Part shown: positions 54,787 to 62,829 of the stretch, piece after piece | Layout: each line of letters begins with the position of its first letter | Position numbering within the stretch: position 1 is the first letter of the stretch | DNA from: Kitasatospora sp. NBC_01266 | Lineage (GTDB): Bacteria > Actinomycetota > Actinomycetes > Streptomycetales > Streptomycetaceae | Reading direction: 5' to 3' | Assembly: GCF_036242395.1 (NCBI RefSeq) | Contig: NZ_CP108458.1 | Coordinates: 5,394,001 to 5,458,000, forward strand | Length of the DNA: 64,000 nt | Notes under the pieces: model-generated | What the model was told of the DNA's origin: nothing | The model's database searches: none | Seen by the model: only the letters and a program-made list of their open reading frames with translations | Position numbers and translations under genes: made by a program

Positions 54787-55434
54787 ATGAGCCGCCGTTA
54801 CGACTGTGCCGACGCAGGCGACCGTGCCACCGGGCTGCGCGAGGCCGCCTCGGCGATCCGCCGGGGCGAGCTGGTGGTGCTGCCGACCGACACCGTCTAC
54901 GGGCTCGGCGCGGACGCCTTCAACCCGGAGGCCGTGGCGGGCCTGCTGGCCGCCAAGGGCCGGGGCCGCAACATGCCCTCCCCGGTGCTGGTCGGCTCGC
55001 CCACCACGCTGCACGGCCTGGTCACCGACTTCTCCGAGCAGGCCTGGGAGCTGGTCGACGCCTTCTGGCCCGGCGGCCTGACCCTGGTGGCCAAGCACCA
55101 GCCCTCGCTGCGCTGGGACCTGGGGGAGACCCGTGGCACCGTCGCGGTGCGGATGCCGCTGCACCCGGTCGCCATCGAGCTGCTGAACGCCACCGGCCCG
55201 CTGGCCGTCTCCAGCGCCAACAAGTCGGGCCAGCCGGCCCCCGCCGACTGCGCGGACGCCGAGCAGCAGCTGGGCGACTCGGTGGCGATCTACCTGGACG
55301 GCGGCACGGCCGAGCACGGCCTGGCCTCCAGCATCGTCGACGTCACCGGCAAGGTGCCGGTCCTGCTGCGCGCGGGTGCCGTGAGCATCGAGCAGCTGAG
55401 GGAGGTCGTCCCCGACCTGGAGGCCGGCAGTTGA
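54787..55434 (+). CDS. tsaC: L-threonylcarbamoyladenylate synthase (Sua5/YciO/YrdC)
   Basis: 215 residues; makes threonylcarbamoyl-AMP for the t6A37 modification of ANN-decoding tRNAs. YrdC motifs: RRGELVVLPTDTVYGLGADA, KGRGRNMPSPVLVG, RMPLHPVA, SSANKSGQP. ATG start. Its stop overlaps the next start (TTGA). Lacks the extra Sua5 C-terminal domain. Confidence 0.93.
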   Translation: MSRRYDCADAGDRATGLREAASAIRRGELVVLPTDTVYGLGADAFNPEAVAGLLAAKGRGRNMPSPVLVGSPTTLHGLVTDFSEQAWELVDAFWPGGLTLVAKHQPSLRWDLGETRGTVAVRMPLHPVAIELLNATGPLAVSSANKSGQPAPADCADAEQQLGDSVAIYLDGGTAEHGLASSIVDVTGKVPVLLRAGAVSIEQLREVVPDLEAGS

Positions 55435-56123
55435 CGGCCTCGCTCCACGACCGGCTGCCCTCCTACGTCGCCGTCGCCCCACGCCCGTCGGACTACTTCC
55501 GGATCCTCTTCGTCTGCACCGGGAACGTCTGCCGCTCGCCGATCGCCGAGCGGCTGACCCGCCATGAGCTGGACACCCGGCTCAGCGAGCGGGCGGCCGG
55601 GCGGATCGTGGTGGAGAGCGCCGGGACCTGGGGGCACGAGGGCGCGCCGATGGAGGCGCACGCGGCCACCGTGCTGGGCGAGTACGGCGTGGACAGCCGC
55701 AACTTCGCCGGCCGCGAGCTGCTGGACGAGCACGTGGTCGAGGCCGACCTGGTGCTCACCGCGACCCTGGACCACCGCGCGCAGGTGATCTCGATGGGGC
55801 ACGCGGCGGGCCTGCGCACCTTCACGCTCAAGGAGTTCACCCGGCTGGTCCGCTCGATAGACCCGGCCACCCTGCCCGAGCTGGGTACCGGCGCCGAGGT
55901 GACCGAGCGGGCCCGCGCCCTGGTGCGGGCGGCCGCCGCACTGCGCGGCTGGCTGCTGGCCGCCTCCCCGGAGGCGGACGAGGTGGACGACCCCTACGGC
56001 GCCCCGATCGGCATGTTCCGCAACTGCGGCGAGGAGATATTCCACGCGCTCGACCCGGTGGTGACCGCCCTGACGGGCGTACCGGCCCCGCGCCATCAGG
56101 CCCAGCGGCCCGCGCGGTCCTAG
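55431..56123 (+). CDS. Low-molecular-weight protein-tyrosine phosphatase
   Basis: 230 residues. P-loop FVCTGNVCRSP with Cys29 and Arg35 (CX5R), followed by the typical VESAGTWGHEG block; a C-terminal extension carries a DDPYG acid motif. Start TTG overlapping tsaC, chosen because no better start precedes the P-loop. In this position such phosphatases act on kinases or precursors of cell-wall polysaccharide export; inferred from rfe nearby. Confidence 0.88.
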   Translation: MTASLHDRLPSYVAVAPRPSDYFRILFVCTGNVCRSPIAERLTRHELDTRLSERAAGRIVVESAGTWGHEGAPMEAHAATVLGEYGVDSRNFAGRELLDEHVVEADLVLTATLDHRAQVISMGHAAGLRTFTLKEFTRLVRSIDPATLPELGTGAEVTERARALVRAAAALRGWLLAASPEADEVDDPYGAPIGMFRNCGEEIFHALDPVVTALTGVPAPRHQAQRPARS

Positions 56124-56126
56124 GCT
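56121..56126 (+). promoter_or_regulatory. -10 box inside the end of the phosphatase gene
   Basis: TAGGCT overlaps the phosphatase stop codon and lies 35 bp before the SHMT-like start, which has GGAG upstream. This suggests its own promoter. Confidence 0.45.
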
Positions 56127-56161
56127 GGACTCCACCGCCCGAACGGCCCCGGAGCGCCGCC

Positions 56162-57445
56162 ATGACCCTCGCTGATGCCGCGCACGGACTGGAAGCAGGC
56201 AGCCGCTGGCAGCCGCCGACGGCCCTGCGCGTGGCCGATCCCGAACTGGCCGACCTGCTCTCGGCGGAGGCCGAGCGACGGGCCGGCAGCCTGCAACTGC
56301 TGGCGGGGGAGAACCTCGCCACCGAGGCCGTCCGCGCGGCCCTGGCCGGCCCGCTGATCGACAAGTACGCCGAGGGCTATCCCGGCCACCGCCACCACAC
56401 CGGCTGCGCCGTGGCGGACGCCACCGAGCTGCTGGCGATCTCCCGGGCCCGCGCGCTGTTCGCCGCCGAGCACGCCAACGTCCAGCCGAGGTCCGGGACT
56501 TCGGCGATGCTGGCGGCGTTCGCGGCGCTGCTGCGGCCGGGCGACACGGTGCTCGCGATGTCACTGGAGCACGGCGGGCACCTGTCCTGCGGTTCGCGGT
56601 CCAACTTCTCCGGTCGCTGGTTCGACGTGGTCGGTTACGGGGTGCGCGAGGAGGACGGGCTTGTCGATCTCGACCAGGTGCGCGAGCTGGCCAAGGCGCA
56701 CCGGCCCAAGGCGATCATCGCCGGTTCGATCTCCTACCCCCGGCAGCTGGACTGGGCGGCCTTCCGGGAGATCGCCGACGAGGTGGACGCCTACCTGATC
56801 GCCACCGCCGCGCAGATCACCGGACTGGTGGCGGCCGGTGTCGCGGCCTCCCCGGTGCCGTACGCCGACATCGTGGTGGCGGCCACCCACAAGCTGCTGC
56901 GCGGCCCGCGCGGCGGGCTGCTGCTCTGCGGCGGGGAGTTGGCCGAGCGGGTGGACCGGGCGGTCTTCCCGTTCACCCAGGGCGGCGCGGCGATGAACGA
57001 GGTGGCGGCCAAGGCGGTGGCCTTCGCGCAGGCGGCCACGCCGGAGTTCGGCGCCTACATCCGGCGCGCGGTGGACGGTGCACGCGCCCTGGCGGCGGCT
57101 CTCGAGCGGGTCGGCGCCCGTCCGCTGACCGGCGGCACCGACACCCACCTGGTGACCGCCGACGTGGCCCCGCTGCGGCTCACCGGAGCGCAGGCCGAGC
57201 GGCGCTGCGCGGCGGCCGGTCTGCTGCTGGGCAAGTGCGCGGTGCCGTTCGACCCGGCGCCGGCCGCGCAGACCTCGGGAATCCGACTCGGCACCGGCGC
57301 GGCGGCGGCGCTCGGATTGGGCGTCGAGCAGCTCGCGGAGGTCGGCGAACTGCTCGCCGCCCTGCTCAGCGGGGGTGCGCCGACCGCGGTGGCGGCCCGG
57401 GTGCGGGAGCTGGTGCGCGAGTTCGGGGCAACTGAAGGCCGCTAG
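56162..57445 (+). CDS. Serine hydroxymethyltransferase-like protein with altered active site
   Basis: 427 residues, alignable with SHMT from LLAGEN to the C-terminus. Kept: PLP lysine Lys244 (AATHKLLRGPRGG), stacking His140 (EHGGHLSCG), KYAEGYPG, carboxylate Arg (QTSGIRLGT). Lost relative to E. coli GlyA: Asp200 (holds the PLP ring nitrogen) is Thr215, His203 is Gln218, Tyr65 is His79, Ser35 is Gly49. The loop LFVDMAHVAG thus reads LIATAAQITG. It should bind PLP, but normal SHMT chemistry is unlikely; it may be a diverged enzyme or a regulatory protein. A usual glyA must exist elsewhere. ATG with GGAG. Lies between phosphatase and rfe. Confidence 0.88.
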   Translation: MTLADAAHGLEAGSRWQPPTALRVADPELADLLSAEAERRAGSLQLLAGENLATEAVRAALAGPLIDKYAEGYPGHRHHTGCAVADATELLAISRARALFAAEHANVQPRSGTSAMLAAFAALLRPGDTVLAMSLEHGGHLSCGSRSNFSGRWFDVVGYGVREEDGLVDLDQVRELAKAHRPKAIIAGSISYPRQLDWAAFREIADEVDAYLIATAAQITGLVAAGVAASPVPYADIVVAATHKLLRGPRGGLLLCGGELAERVDRAVFPFTQGGAAMNEVAAKAVAFAQAATPEFGAYIRRAVDGARALAAALERVGARPLTGGTDTHLVTADVAPLRLTGAQAERRCAAAGLLLGKCAVPFDPAPAAQTSGIRLGTGAAAALGLGVEQLAEVGELLAALLSGGAPTAVAARVRELVREFGATEGR

Positions 57446-57577
57446 GGCGAACCGCGATGCACACCGCGCTCGTCCGACTCAATAAGGTGGGTGCCGTGGC
57501 GACGCACCTCGAACCCCTCAGCCGTGCGGAAGTACCTTCCGTGCGCACTCGGCCGCGCGTGCGGAAGGAGGCCGACG

Positions 57578-58954
57578 GTGCGTGAGTACCTGCTCGTGGT
57601 CTTCTGCACGGCTGCCGTCACCTACCTGCTGGTCGGCCCCGTCCGCAAGTTCGCGATCATCGCCGGTGCGATGCCGCCGGTCCGCGCCCGCGACGTGCAC
57701 CGCGAGCCGGTCCCGCGACTGGGCGGCATCGCCATGTTCGGCGGCCTCTGCGCCGGGCTGCTGGTGGCCTTCCAGCTGAGCAACCTCGGCAAGGTGTTCC
57801 ACCAGGACTCCTCAGACATCAAGGCCCTGCTCTCCGGCGTCGGCATCATGTGGGTGATCGGCGTACTGGACGACAAGTGGGGCGTGGACGCGCTGGTGAA
57901 GCTGGGCGGCCAGATGATCGCCGCCGGCGTGATGGTCTACCAGGGCATCACGGTCATCTCGATCCCGGTCCCCGGGGTCGGCACGGTGTCGCTCAGCCCC
58001 ACGCTGGGCATGGTCATCTCGGTGGCCCTGGTGGTCGTCATGGTCAACGCGGTGAACTTCATCGACGGCCTGGACGGCCTGGCGGGCGGCATGGTGTGCA
58101 TCGCCGCGATGGCCTTCTTCCTGTACTCCTACCGGCTCTGGTACGTCTACTCGATCAGCGAGGCGGCGCCCGCCGTGCTGTTCAGCGCGCTGCTGATCGG
58201 CATGTGCCTGGGCTTCCTGCCGCACAACGTGCACCCGGCCCGGATCTTCATGGGCGACTCGGGCTCGATGATGCTCGGGCTGATGCTCGCGGTCGCCGCG
58301 ATCTCGGTCACCGGCCGGGTCGACCCGGACCTGATCACCGCGCAGGCCGGTTCGCAGACCGCCACCACCCACATCCTGGTGCCGATCTACATCCCGCTGC
58401 TGCTGCCGCTGGCGGTCATCGCGCTGCCGCTGGCCGACCTGCTGCTCGCCGTGGTGCGGCGCACCTGGGCCGGGCGTTCGCCGTTCGCCGCCGACAAGCA
58501 GCACCTGCACCACCGGCTGCTGGAGATCGGCCACTCGCACAGCCGCGCGGTGCTGATCATGTACTTCTGGGCCGCGCTGATCGCCTTCGGCACGGTGGCC
58601 TTCTCGTTCACCGACACCGGCCGGACCGTGGTGCTCACCTGTGCCGGGCTCTGCCTGGTCGGCATCGTGGTGCTGCTGCTGCCGTGGTTCCGGCCCAAGG
58701 CGCCGGCCGCGGTGCAGTCCTTCGTGCCGCCGCGCTACCGCAAGGGCGCCCGGGCCGCCGCCCAGGGCCGGGCGGTGGCGCCGGTGGCCGAGCGGTCGCA
58801 GGCGCCCAGCCCCGCGCAGCCGGCCGACCGGGGTCCGGTCGGCCCGCTGCACGAGGAGCTGCCCGCGATGGCCGAGCTCTCGGCGAAGGACCAGGAGCTG
58901 CTCGGGCAGCTGGGCACCGGCGCGAGCGCGGTCGGCGAGCACCCCCAGCACTGA
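57578..58954 (+). CDS. rfe: Undecaprenyl-phosphate sugar-1-phosphate transferase (WecA/Rfe/TagO type)
   Basis: 458-residue integral membrane enzyme of the MraY family that loads GlcNAc-1-P or a related sugar phosphate onto undecaprenyl phosphate. Motifs: PPVRARDVHREPVPRLGG, VLDDKWGVD, VNFIDGLDGLAGG and HNVHPARIFMGDSGSM; about eleven TM helices, then an 80-residue cytoplasmic tail. GTG start with an excellent GGAAGGAGG; the longer upstream frame lacks one. Supplies lipid-linked precursors for wall glycopolymers, fitting the LCP ligase nearby. Confidence 0.93.
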   Translation: MREYLLVVFCTAAVTYLLVGPVRKFAIIAGAMPPVRARDVHREPVPRLGGIAMFGGLCAGLLVAFQLSNLGKVFHQDSSDIKALLSGVGIMWVIGVLDDKWGVDALVKLGGQMIAAGVMVYQGITVISIPVPGVGTVSLSPTLGMVISVALVVVMVNAVNFIDGLDGLAGGMVCIAAMAFFLYSYRLWYVYSISEAAPAVLFSALLIGMCLGFLPHNVHPARIFMGDSGSMMLGLMLAVAAISVTGRVDPDLITAQAGSQTATTHILVPIYIPLLLPLAVIALPLADLLLAVVRRTWAGRSPFAADKQHLHHRLLEIGHSHSRAVLIMYFWAALIAFGTVAFSFTDTGRTVVLTCAGLCLVGIVVLLLPWFRPKAPAAVQSFVPPRYRKGARAAAQGRAVAPVAERSQAPSPAQPADRGPVGPLHEELPAMAELSAKDQELLGQLGTGASAVGEHPQH

Positions 58955-59372
58955 CCGCGACGGCACTGATCGCGGGGCACTGACCGTGACGGCACCGACC
59001 GCGGCGGCACCGCGAAACCCGTCTCCGGTGCCCCTGACATCGAACTGACGTAGTCTCAACTTCTTTGCTCCATCTGCCTCACCCGATTGGCGGCACTACT
59101 GGGCCATCGGTGTGACAGGAGCCACACGTTCATGGTAAAGCTCTCATCAAATAGTTTGTGATACCGTTCACGAGTACCGAGAACACGCCGAAAGACCCAG
59201 TGGTGAAGGACTTCCGTCCCCAGTGGGTCAGACTCGACCGGTCCCGGCCGCTCGCCGACCGGTCTCGCGGCTGTCCCACTCGGTCCGGTGTCCCCGCACC
59301 GGTGCGCCACCCTTGTTCTCGTCTTTCTGCTGAGCAATCCCCCGTCCTCGACATGCCGCCGGAGTTGCCGAC
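58955..59372. other. Upstream region of the ATP synthase operon
   Basis: 418 bp, with short GC repeats of GGCACTGA/GGCACCGA just after rfe (58960-59030), then a less GC-rich stretch (59040-59200) that must carry the atp promoter; TACCGT near 59161 is one possible -10. No gene supported. Confidence 0.55.
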
Positions 59373-59816
59373 ATGCCGTCCCACGACGCCCGGATCATCC
59401 GCGGCGCCGCAATCCCCACTGCGGTCGCCGGTGTGCTCGCTGTCGCGATCTCCGCCGCGGTGGTGGGGAGCAAGGGCCTGATCGGCGCCCTGGCCGCGAC
59501 CCTGCTGGTGATGGCCTTCTTCAGCTTCGGCCAGTGGGCCCTGGATCGCCTGACCCGGAACAACCCGCAGCTCATGATGGCCGCCGCACTCCTGGTGTAC
59601 ATGACCCAGATCATGGCGGTGGCCGTCGTCCTCGCCCTGTTCAGGGATACGACACTCTTCGACACCAAGGTCTTCGGCTTCACGCTGCTCGGCTGCGCCC
59701 TGATCTGGACCGCCGGTTCGGTGCGCGCCTCGCTCAAGGCCAAGATCTTCTATGTCGAGAACGATTCCGCCCTGCGGAAGTCCGACGACTCGACGAAGTC
59801 TGGACGTCAACAGTGA
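59373..59816 (+). CDS. atpI: ATP synthase accessory protein I
   Basis: 147 residues with four TM helices (IPTAVAGVLAVAISAAVVG, LIGALAATLLVMAFFSFG, QLMMAAALLVYMTQIMAVAVVLALF, KVFGFTLLGCALIWTAG). Position before atpB and topology identify it as AtpI, which helps Mg2+ uptake or c-ring assembly. ATG start. Confidence 0.85.
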   Translation: MPSHDARIIRGAAIPTAVAGVLAVAISAAVVGSKGLIGALAATLLVMAFFSFGQWALDRLTRNNPQLMMAAALLVYMTQIMAVAVVLALFRDTTLFDTKVFGFTLLGCALIWTAGSVRASLKAKIFYVENDSALRKSDDSTKSGRQQ

Positions 59817-60116
59817 CCAGCGGTTGCTGTCCCCCTCGCGAGGGGGGCGGTGTTTATGCGGTCCTGACAGGCTGCTATCGTCCGTCGCAACAACGGAGTA
59901 CGGGAAGCGGCCAGGTCCCGCCGAGCGGTGCGTGCACACCGACCGGACGGATCGCCCCCCGGACCCGCGCAGTCTTGAAAGATCCCGCGCCGGCATCTAG
60001 TGCCGGTGCGCCGGGTCCCCGAGAAACCCATCAAGTTCCAGTGCCGCTCCGTGGCCGCAGGCCGCGCCGACACACCGAGGTTGCCGTAACCATGCGTCAC
60101 GACGAAGGAGTCCGTG
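59817..60116. other. atpI-atpB gap with two hairpins
   Basis: 300 bp, long for an operon. CCCCCT-cgcg-AGGGGG (59831-59846) follows the atpI stop by 14 bp, and CGCGCCGGCA-tctag-TGCCGGTGCG (59986-60010, one G-T pair) lies midway. Either may end or process the atpI transcript, and a promoter for atpB may lie between; none is certain. Confidence 0.6.
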
Positions 60117-60932
60117 GTGAGTGCTGACCAGCTCCACCAGCAGCTTGCCTCTGGGGGCTGCCACCTGTTCTCCGGCTGTGGCTTCCCGGCCCCCGGCCTG
60201 AATGAGTTCCAGTTCAACCCGATCTTCACGGTCGCGGGCTTCGGCTTCAACAAGCCGATGCTGCTGTCGATCATCTGCGCCCTGCTGGTGATCGGCTTCT
60301 TCTGGGCCGCGTTCGCCAAGCCCAAGGTGCTGCCGGGCAAGCTGCAGCTGGTCGGTGAGATCGGCTACGACTTCGTCAAGCGCGCGATCGTCTTCGAGAA
60401 CATCGGTAAAAAGGGCGAGAAGTACGTCCCGATGATGGTCTCGATCTTCTTCTTCGTGTGGATCATGAACATCATGTCCGTGATCCCGTTCGCCCAGTTC
60501 CCGGTCACCGCGGTGATCGCCTGGCCGGCCGGTCTGGCGCTGGTCTGCTGGCTCACCTACATGAGCCTGACCTTCAAGAAGCACGGTTTCGTCGGCGGTC
60601 TGAAGAACCTCTGCTGGCCCTCGGGCGTCCCGGGCTGGGTCATGTTCATCCTGGTCCCGATCGAGTTCTTCTCGAACATCTTCGTGCGGCCGTTCACGCT
60701 CGCCGTCCGTGCCTTCGCCAACATGTTCGCCGGTCACCTGCTGATCGTCGTCTTCTCGGTGGCGACCTGGTACCTGCTGAGCCCGAGCCTGGGCGCGCTG
60801 TACGGGACCACCTCCTTCGTGGTGACCCTGGGTCTGACCGCGTTCGAGTTGCTGGTCCAGTTCCTGCAGGCCTACATCTTCGTGACGCTGGCCAGCAGCT
60901 ACATCGCCGGTGCGCTGGAAGAAGCGCACTGA
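60117..60932 (+). CDS. atpB: F1Fo ATP synthase subunit a
   Basis: 271-residue Fo subunit forming the proton half-channels. Conserved TM5 Arg in FTLAVRAFANMFAGHLL and the last helix FELLVQFLQAYIFVTLASSYIAGALEEAH. Two tandem GTG codons; the second is 6 nt from GGAG and preferred. First of the structural genes. Confidence 0.95.
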   Translation: MSADQLHQQLASGGCHLFSGCGFPAPGLNEFQFNPIFTVAGFGFNKPMLLSIICALLVIGFFWAAFAKPKVLPGKLQLVGEIGYDFVKRAIVFENIGKKGEKYVPMMVSIFFFVWIMNIMSVIPFAQFPVTAVIAWPAGLALVCWLTYMSLTFKKHGFVGGLKNLCWPSGVPGWVMFILVPIEFFSNIFVRPFTLAVRAFANMFAGHLLIVVFSVATWYLLSPSLGALYGTTSFVVTLGLTAFELLVQFLQAYIFVTLASSYIAGALEEAH

Positions 60933-61020
60933 CCCGGTTGCGGCCCCAGGCCACACCCCCCTCTGATCGTCCGGTGGCCAACCACCACCGGCCTCACCAC
61001 CCTGCAAAGGACACAAAGAG

Positions 61021-61260
61021 ATGGCAATCGTCGAGCACCTCGCTGCGGTCAACGGCTCCATCGCGTCGGTCGGCTACGGTCTCGCCGCGATCGGCCCCGG
61101 CATCGGCGTTGGTCTGATCTTCGGCAACGGCGTGCAGGCCATGGCCCGCCAGCCCGAGGCTGCCAACCTGATCCGCTCGAACATGTTCATCGGTTTCGCG
61201 CTGACCGAGGCGCTCGCCCTGATCGGCATCGTCATGCCGTTCGTCTACGGCGTCAAGTAA
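61021..61260 (+). CDS. atpE: F1Fo ATP synthase subunit c
   Basis: 79-residue hairpin of two helices: glycine-rich GPGIGVGLIFG in helix 1, polar loop ARQPE, and the proton-carrying Glu63 in FALTEALALIG. ATG with AAAGGA. Confidence 0.97.
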   Translation: MAIVEHLAAVNGSIASVGYGLAAIGPGIGVGLIFGNGVQAMARQPEAANLIRSNMFIGFALTEALALIGIVMPFVYGVK

Positions 61261-61295
61261 TCCTGCCGTAACTCCACCGGACGGAAGGTCCAGAT

Positions 61296-61853
61296 ATGTC
61301 GCTCATCGCGATGCAGCTGGCTTCGGAGGACTTCAATCCTCTGATCCCCAAGACGCCTGAGCTCATTATCGGCCTGATCTGCTTCTTCGTGGTCTTCGGT
61401 CTGCTCGGCATGAAGCTCCTCCCCAGCATCGAGAAGGTGCTGGCGGAGCGCCGGGACCAGATCGAGGGCGGCATGGAGCGGGCCGAGGCCGCACAGGCCG
61501 AGGCGCAGGCCCTGCTCGAGCAGTACCGTGCCGAGCTCGCCGAGGCGCGTCACGAGGCCGCTCGGATCACCGAGCACGCTCGCGAGCAGGGCGCCGCCCT
61601 GATCGGCGAGATGCGCGAGGAGGGCCAGCGTCAGCGCGAGGCCATCGTCGCCGCCGGCCACGCGCAGATCGAGGCCGACAAGAAGCAGGCGACTGCCGCC
61701 CTGCGCCAGGACGTGGGTTCGCTCGCTTCGCAGCTGGCTTCCCGCATCGTGGGTGAGTCCCTGGAGGACCACGCCCGGCAGAGCGGCGTGATCGACCGCT
61801 TCCTGGACGACCTGGAGGCCAAGGCCGACGCGAGCGCGGCGGTCGCCAAGTGA
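61296..61853 (+). CDS. atpF: F1Fo ATP synthase subunit b
   Basis: 185 residues: one TM helix (LIIGLICFFVVFGLLGMKLLP) followed by a long charged coiled coil (ERRDQIEGGMERAEAAQAEA) that forms the peripheral stalk. ATG with GGAAGG. Its stop overlaps the atpH start. Confidence 0.96.
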   Translation: MSLIAMQLASEDFNPLIPKTPELIIGLICFFVVFGLLGMKLLPSIEKVLAERRDQIEGGMERAEAAQAEAQALLEQYRAELAEARHEAARITEHAREQGAALIGEMREEGQRQREAIVAAGHAQIEADKKQATAALRQDVGSLASQLASRIVGESLEDHARQSGVIDRFLDDLEAKADASAAVAK

Positions 61854-62665
61854 TCGGCGCCAGCCGCGAAGCCTTCGCCGCCGGCCGCGAGAACCTCAAC
61901 GGCCTGACCGACAACACCGCGGTGGACTCGGCCAAGCTCGCGGAGGAGCTCAGCTCCGTCACGGTGCTGCTGGACCGCGAGGTCTCGCTGCGCCGGGTCC
62001 TGACCGACCCTTCGCGGTCCGGTCAGGACAAGGCCGAGCTGGTCGGCTCGCTGCTCGGTGGCCAGGTCTCCGGTGAGACCGTCGACCTGGTCTCCGGCCT
62101 GGTCCGGTCCCGCTGGTCCGGCTCGCGCGACCTGGTCGACGCGACCGAGCAGCTGGCCGCCTACGCCGAGGTCATCGCGGCGGAGCAGGCCGGCAAGCTG
62201 GACGACCTGGAGGACGAGCTCTTCCGGTTCGGCCGCGTGGTGGCCGGTTCGCACGCGCTGCGCGCCGGGCTGACCGAGCCGAAGGCCACCGCCGCCGCCA
62301 AGGCGGAGCTGGTGCAGAAGCTGCTCGGCGGCCGCGCCCTGCCGGGCACCGTCCGCCTGGTCACCGCGCTGGTCACCCACCCGCGTGGCCGTAGCCTGGA
62401 GCAGGGCCTGGAGTCCTACGCCAAGCTCGCCGCCGACCGCCGCGACCGTGTGGTGGCCCTGGTCACCACCGCCGTTCCGCTCAGCGACGGCCAGAAGCAG
62501 CGCCTGTCCGGCGCGCTGGCCAAGCTGTACGGGCGCGCGGTGCTCCTGAACATCGACGTCGACCCCTCGGTCGTCGGCGGTGTCCGGGTGCAGATCGGTG
62601 ACGAGATCATCGACGGCACCGTGACGAGCCGCCTCGAAGGCGCTCGCCAGGCCCTCGAAGGCTGA
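61850..62665 (+). CDS. atpH: F1Fo ATP synthase subunit delta
   Basis: 271 residues, longer than the 180 of E. coli but normal for high-GC actinobacteria. OSCP/delta domain at the C-terminus (VALVTTAVPLSDGQKQRLSGALAKLYGRAVLLNIDVDPSVVGGVRVQIGDEIIDGT). GTG start with GTGA overlap on atpF. Confidence 0.95.
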   Translation: MIGASREAFAAGRENLNGLTDNTAVDSAKLAEELSSVTVLLDREVSLRRVLTDPSRSGQDKAELVGSLLGGQVSGETVDLVSGLVRSRWSGSRDLVDATEQLAAYAEVIAAEQAGKLDDLEDELFRFGRVVAGSHALRAGLTEPKATAAAKAELVQKLLGGRALPGTVRLVTALVTHPRGRSLEQGLESYAKLAADRRDRVVALVTTAVPLSDGQKQRLSGALAKLYGRAVLLNIDVDPSVVGGVRVQIGDEIIDGTVTSRLEGARQALEG

Positions 62666-62829
62666 GCCACCCGCACAGCACATCCGACCCTCGGTCGGGC
62701 GCCGGTCCCATCCCACGGGGCAGCCGGCACATACGAACGGCCGGTCCAACAGCACCGGCCGAGGATCGAATACTTGCGGCCCTCCTTGGGCGGGCCGAGG
62801 ATCGCAACCTAGGAGAGCAGGGAAGCCTG

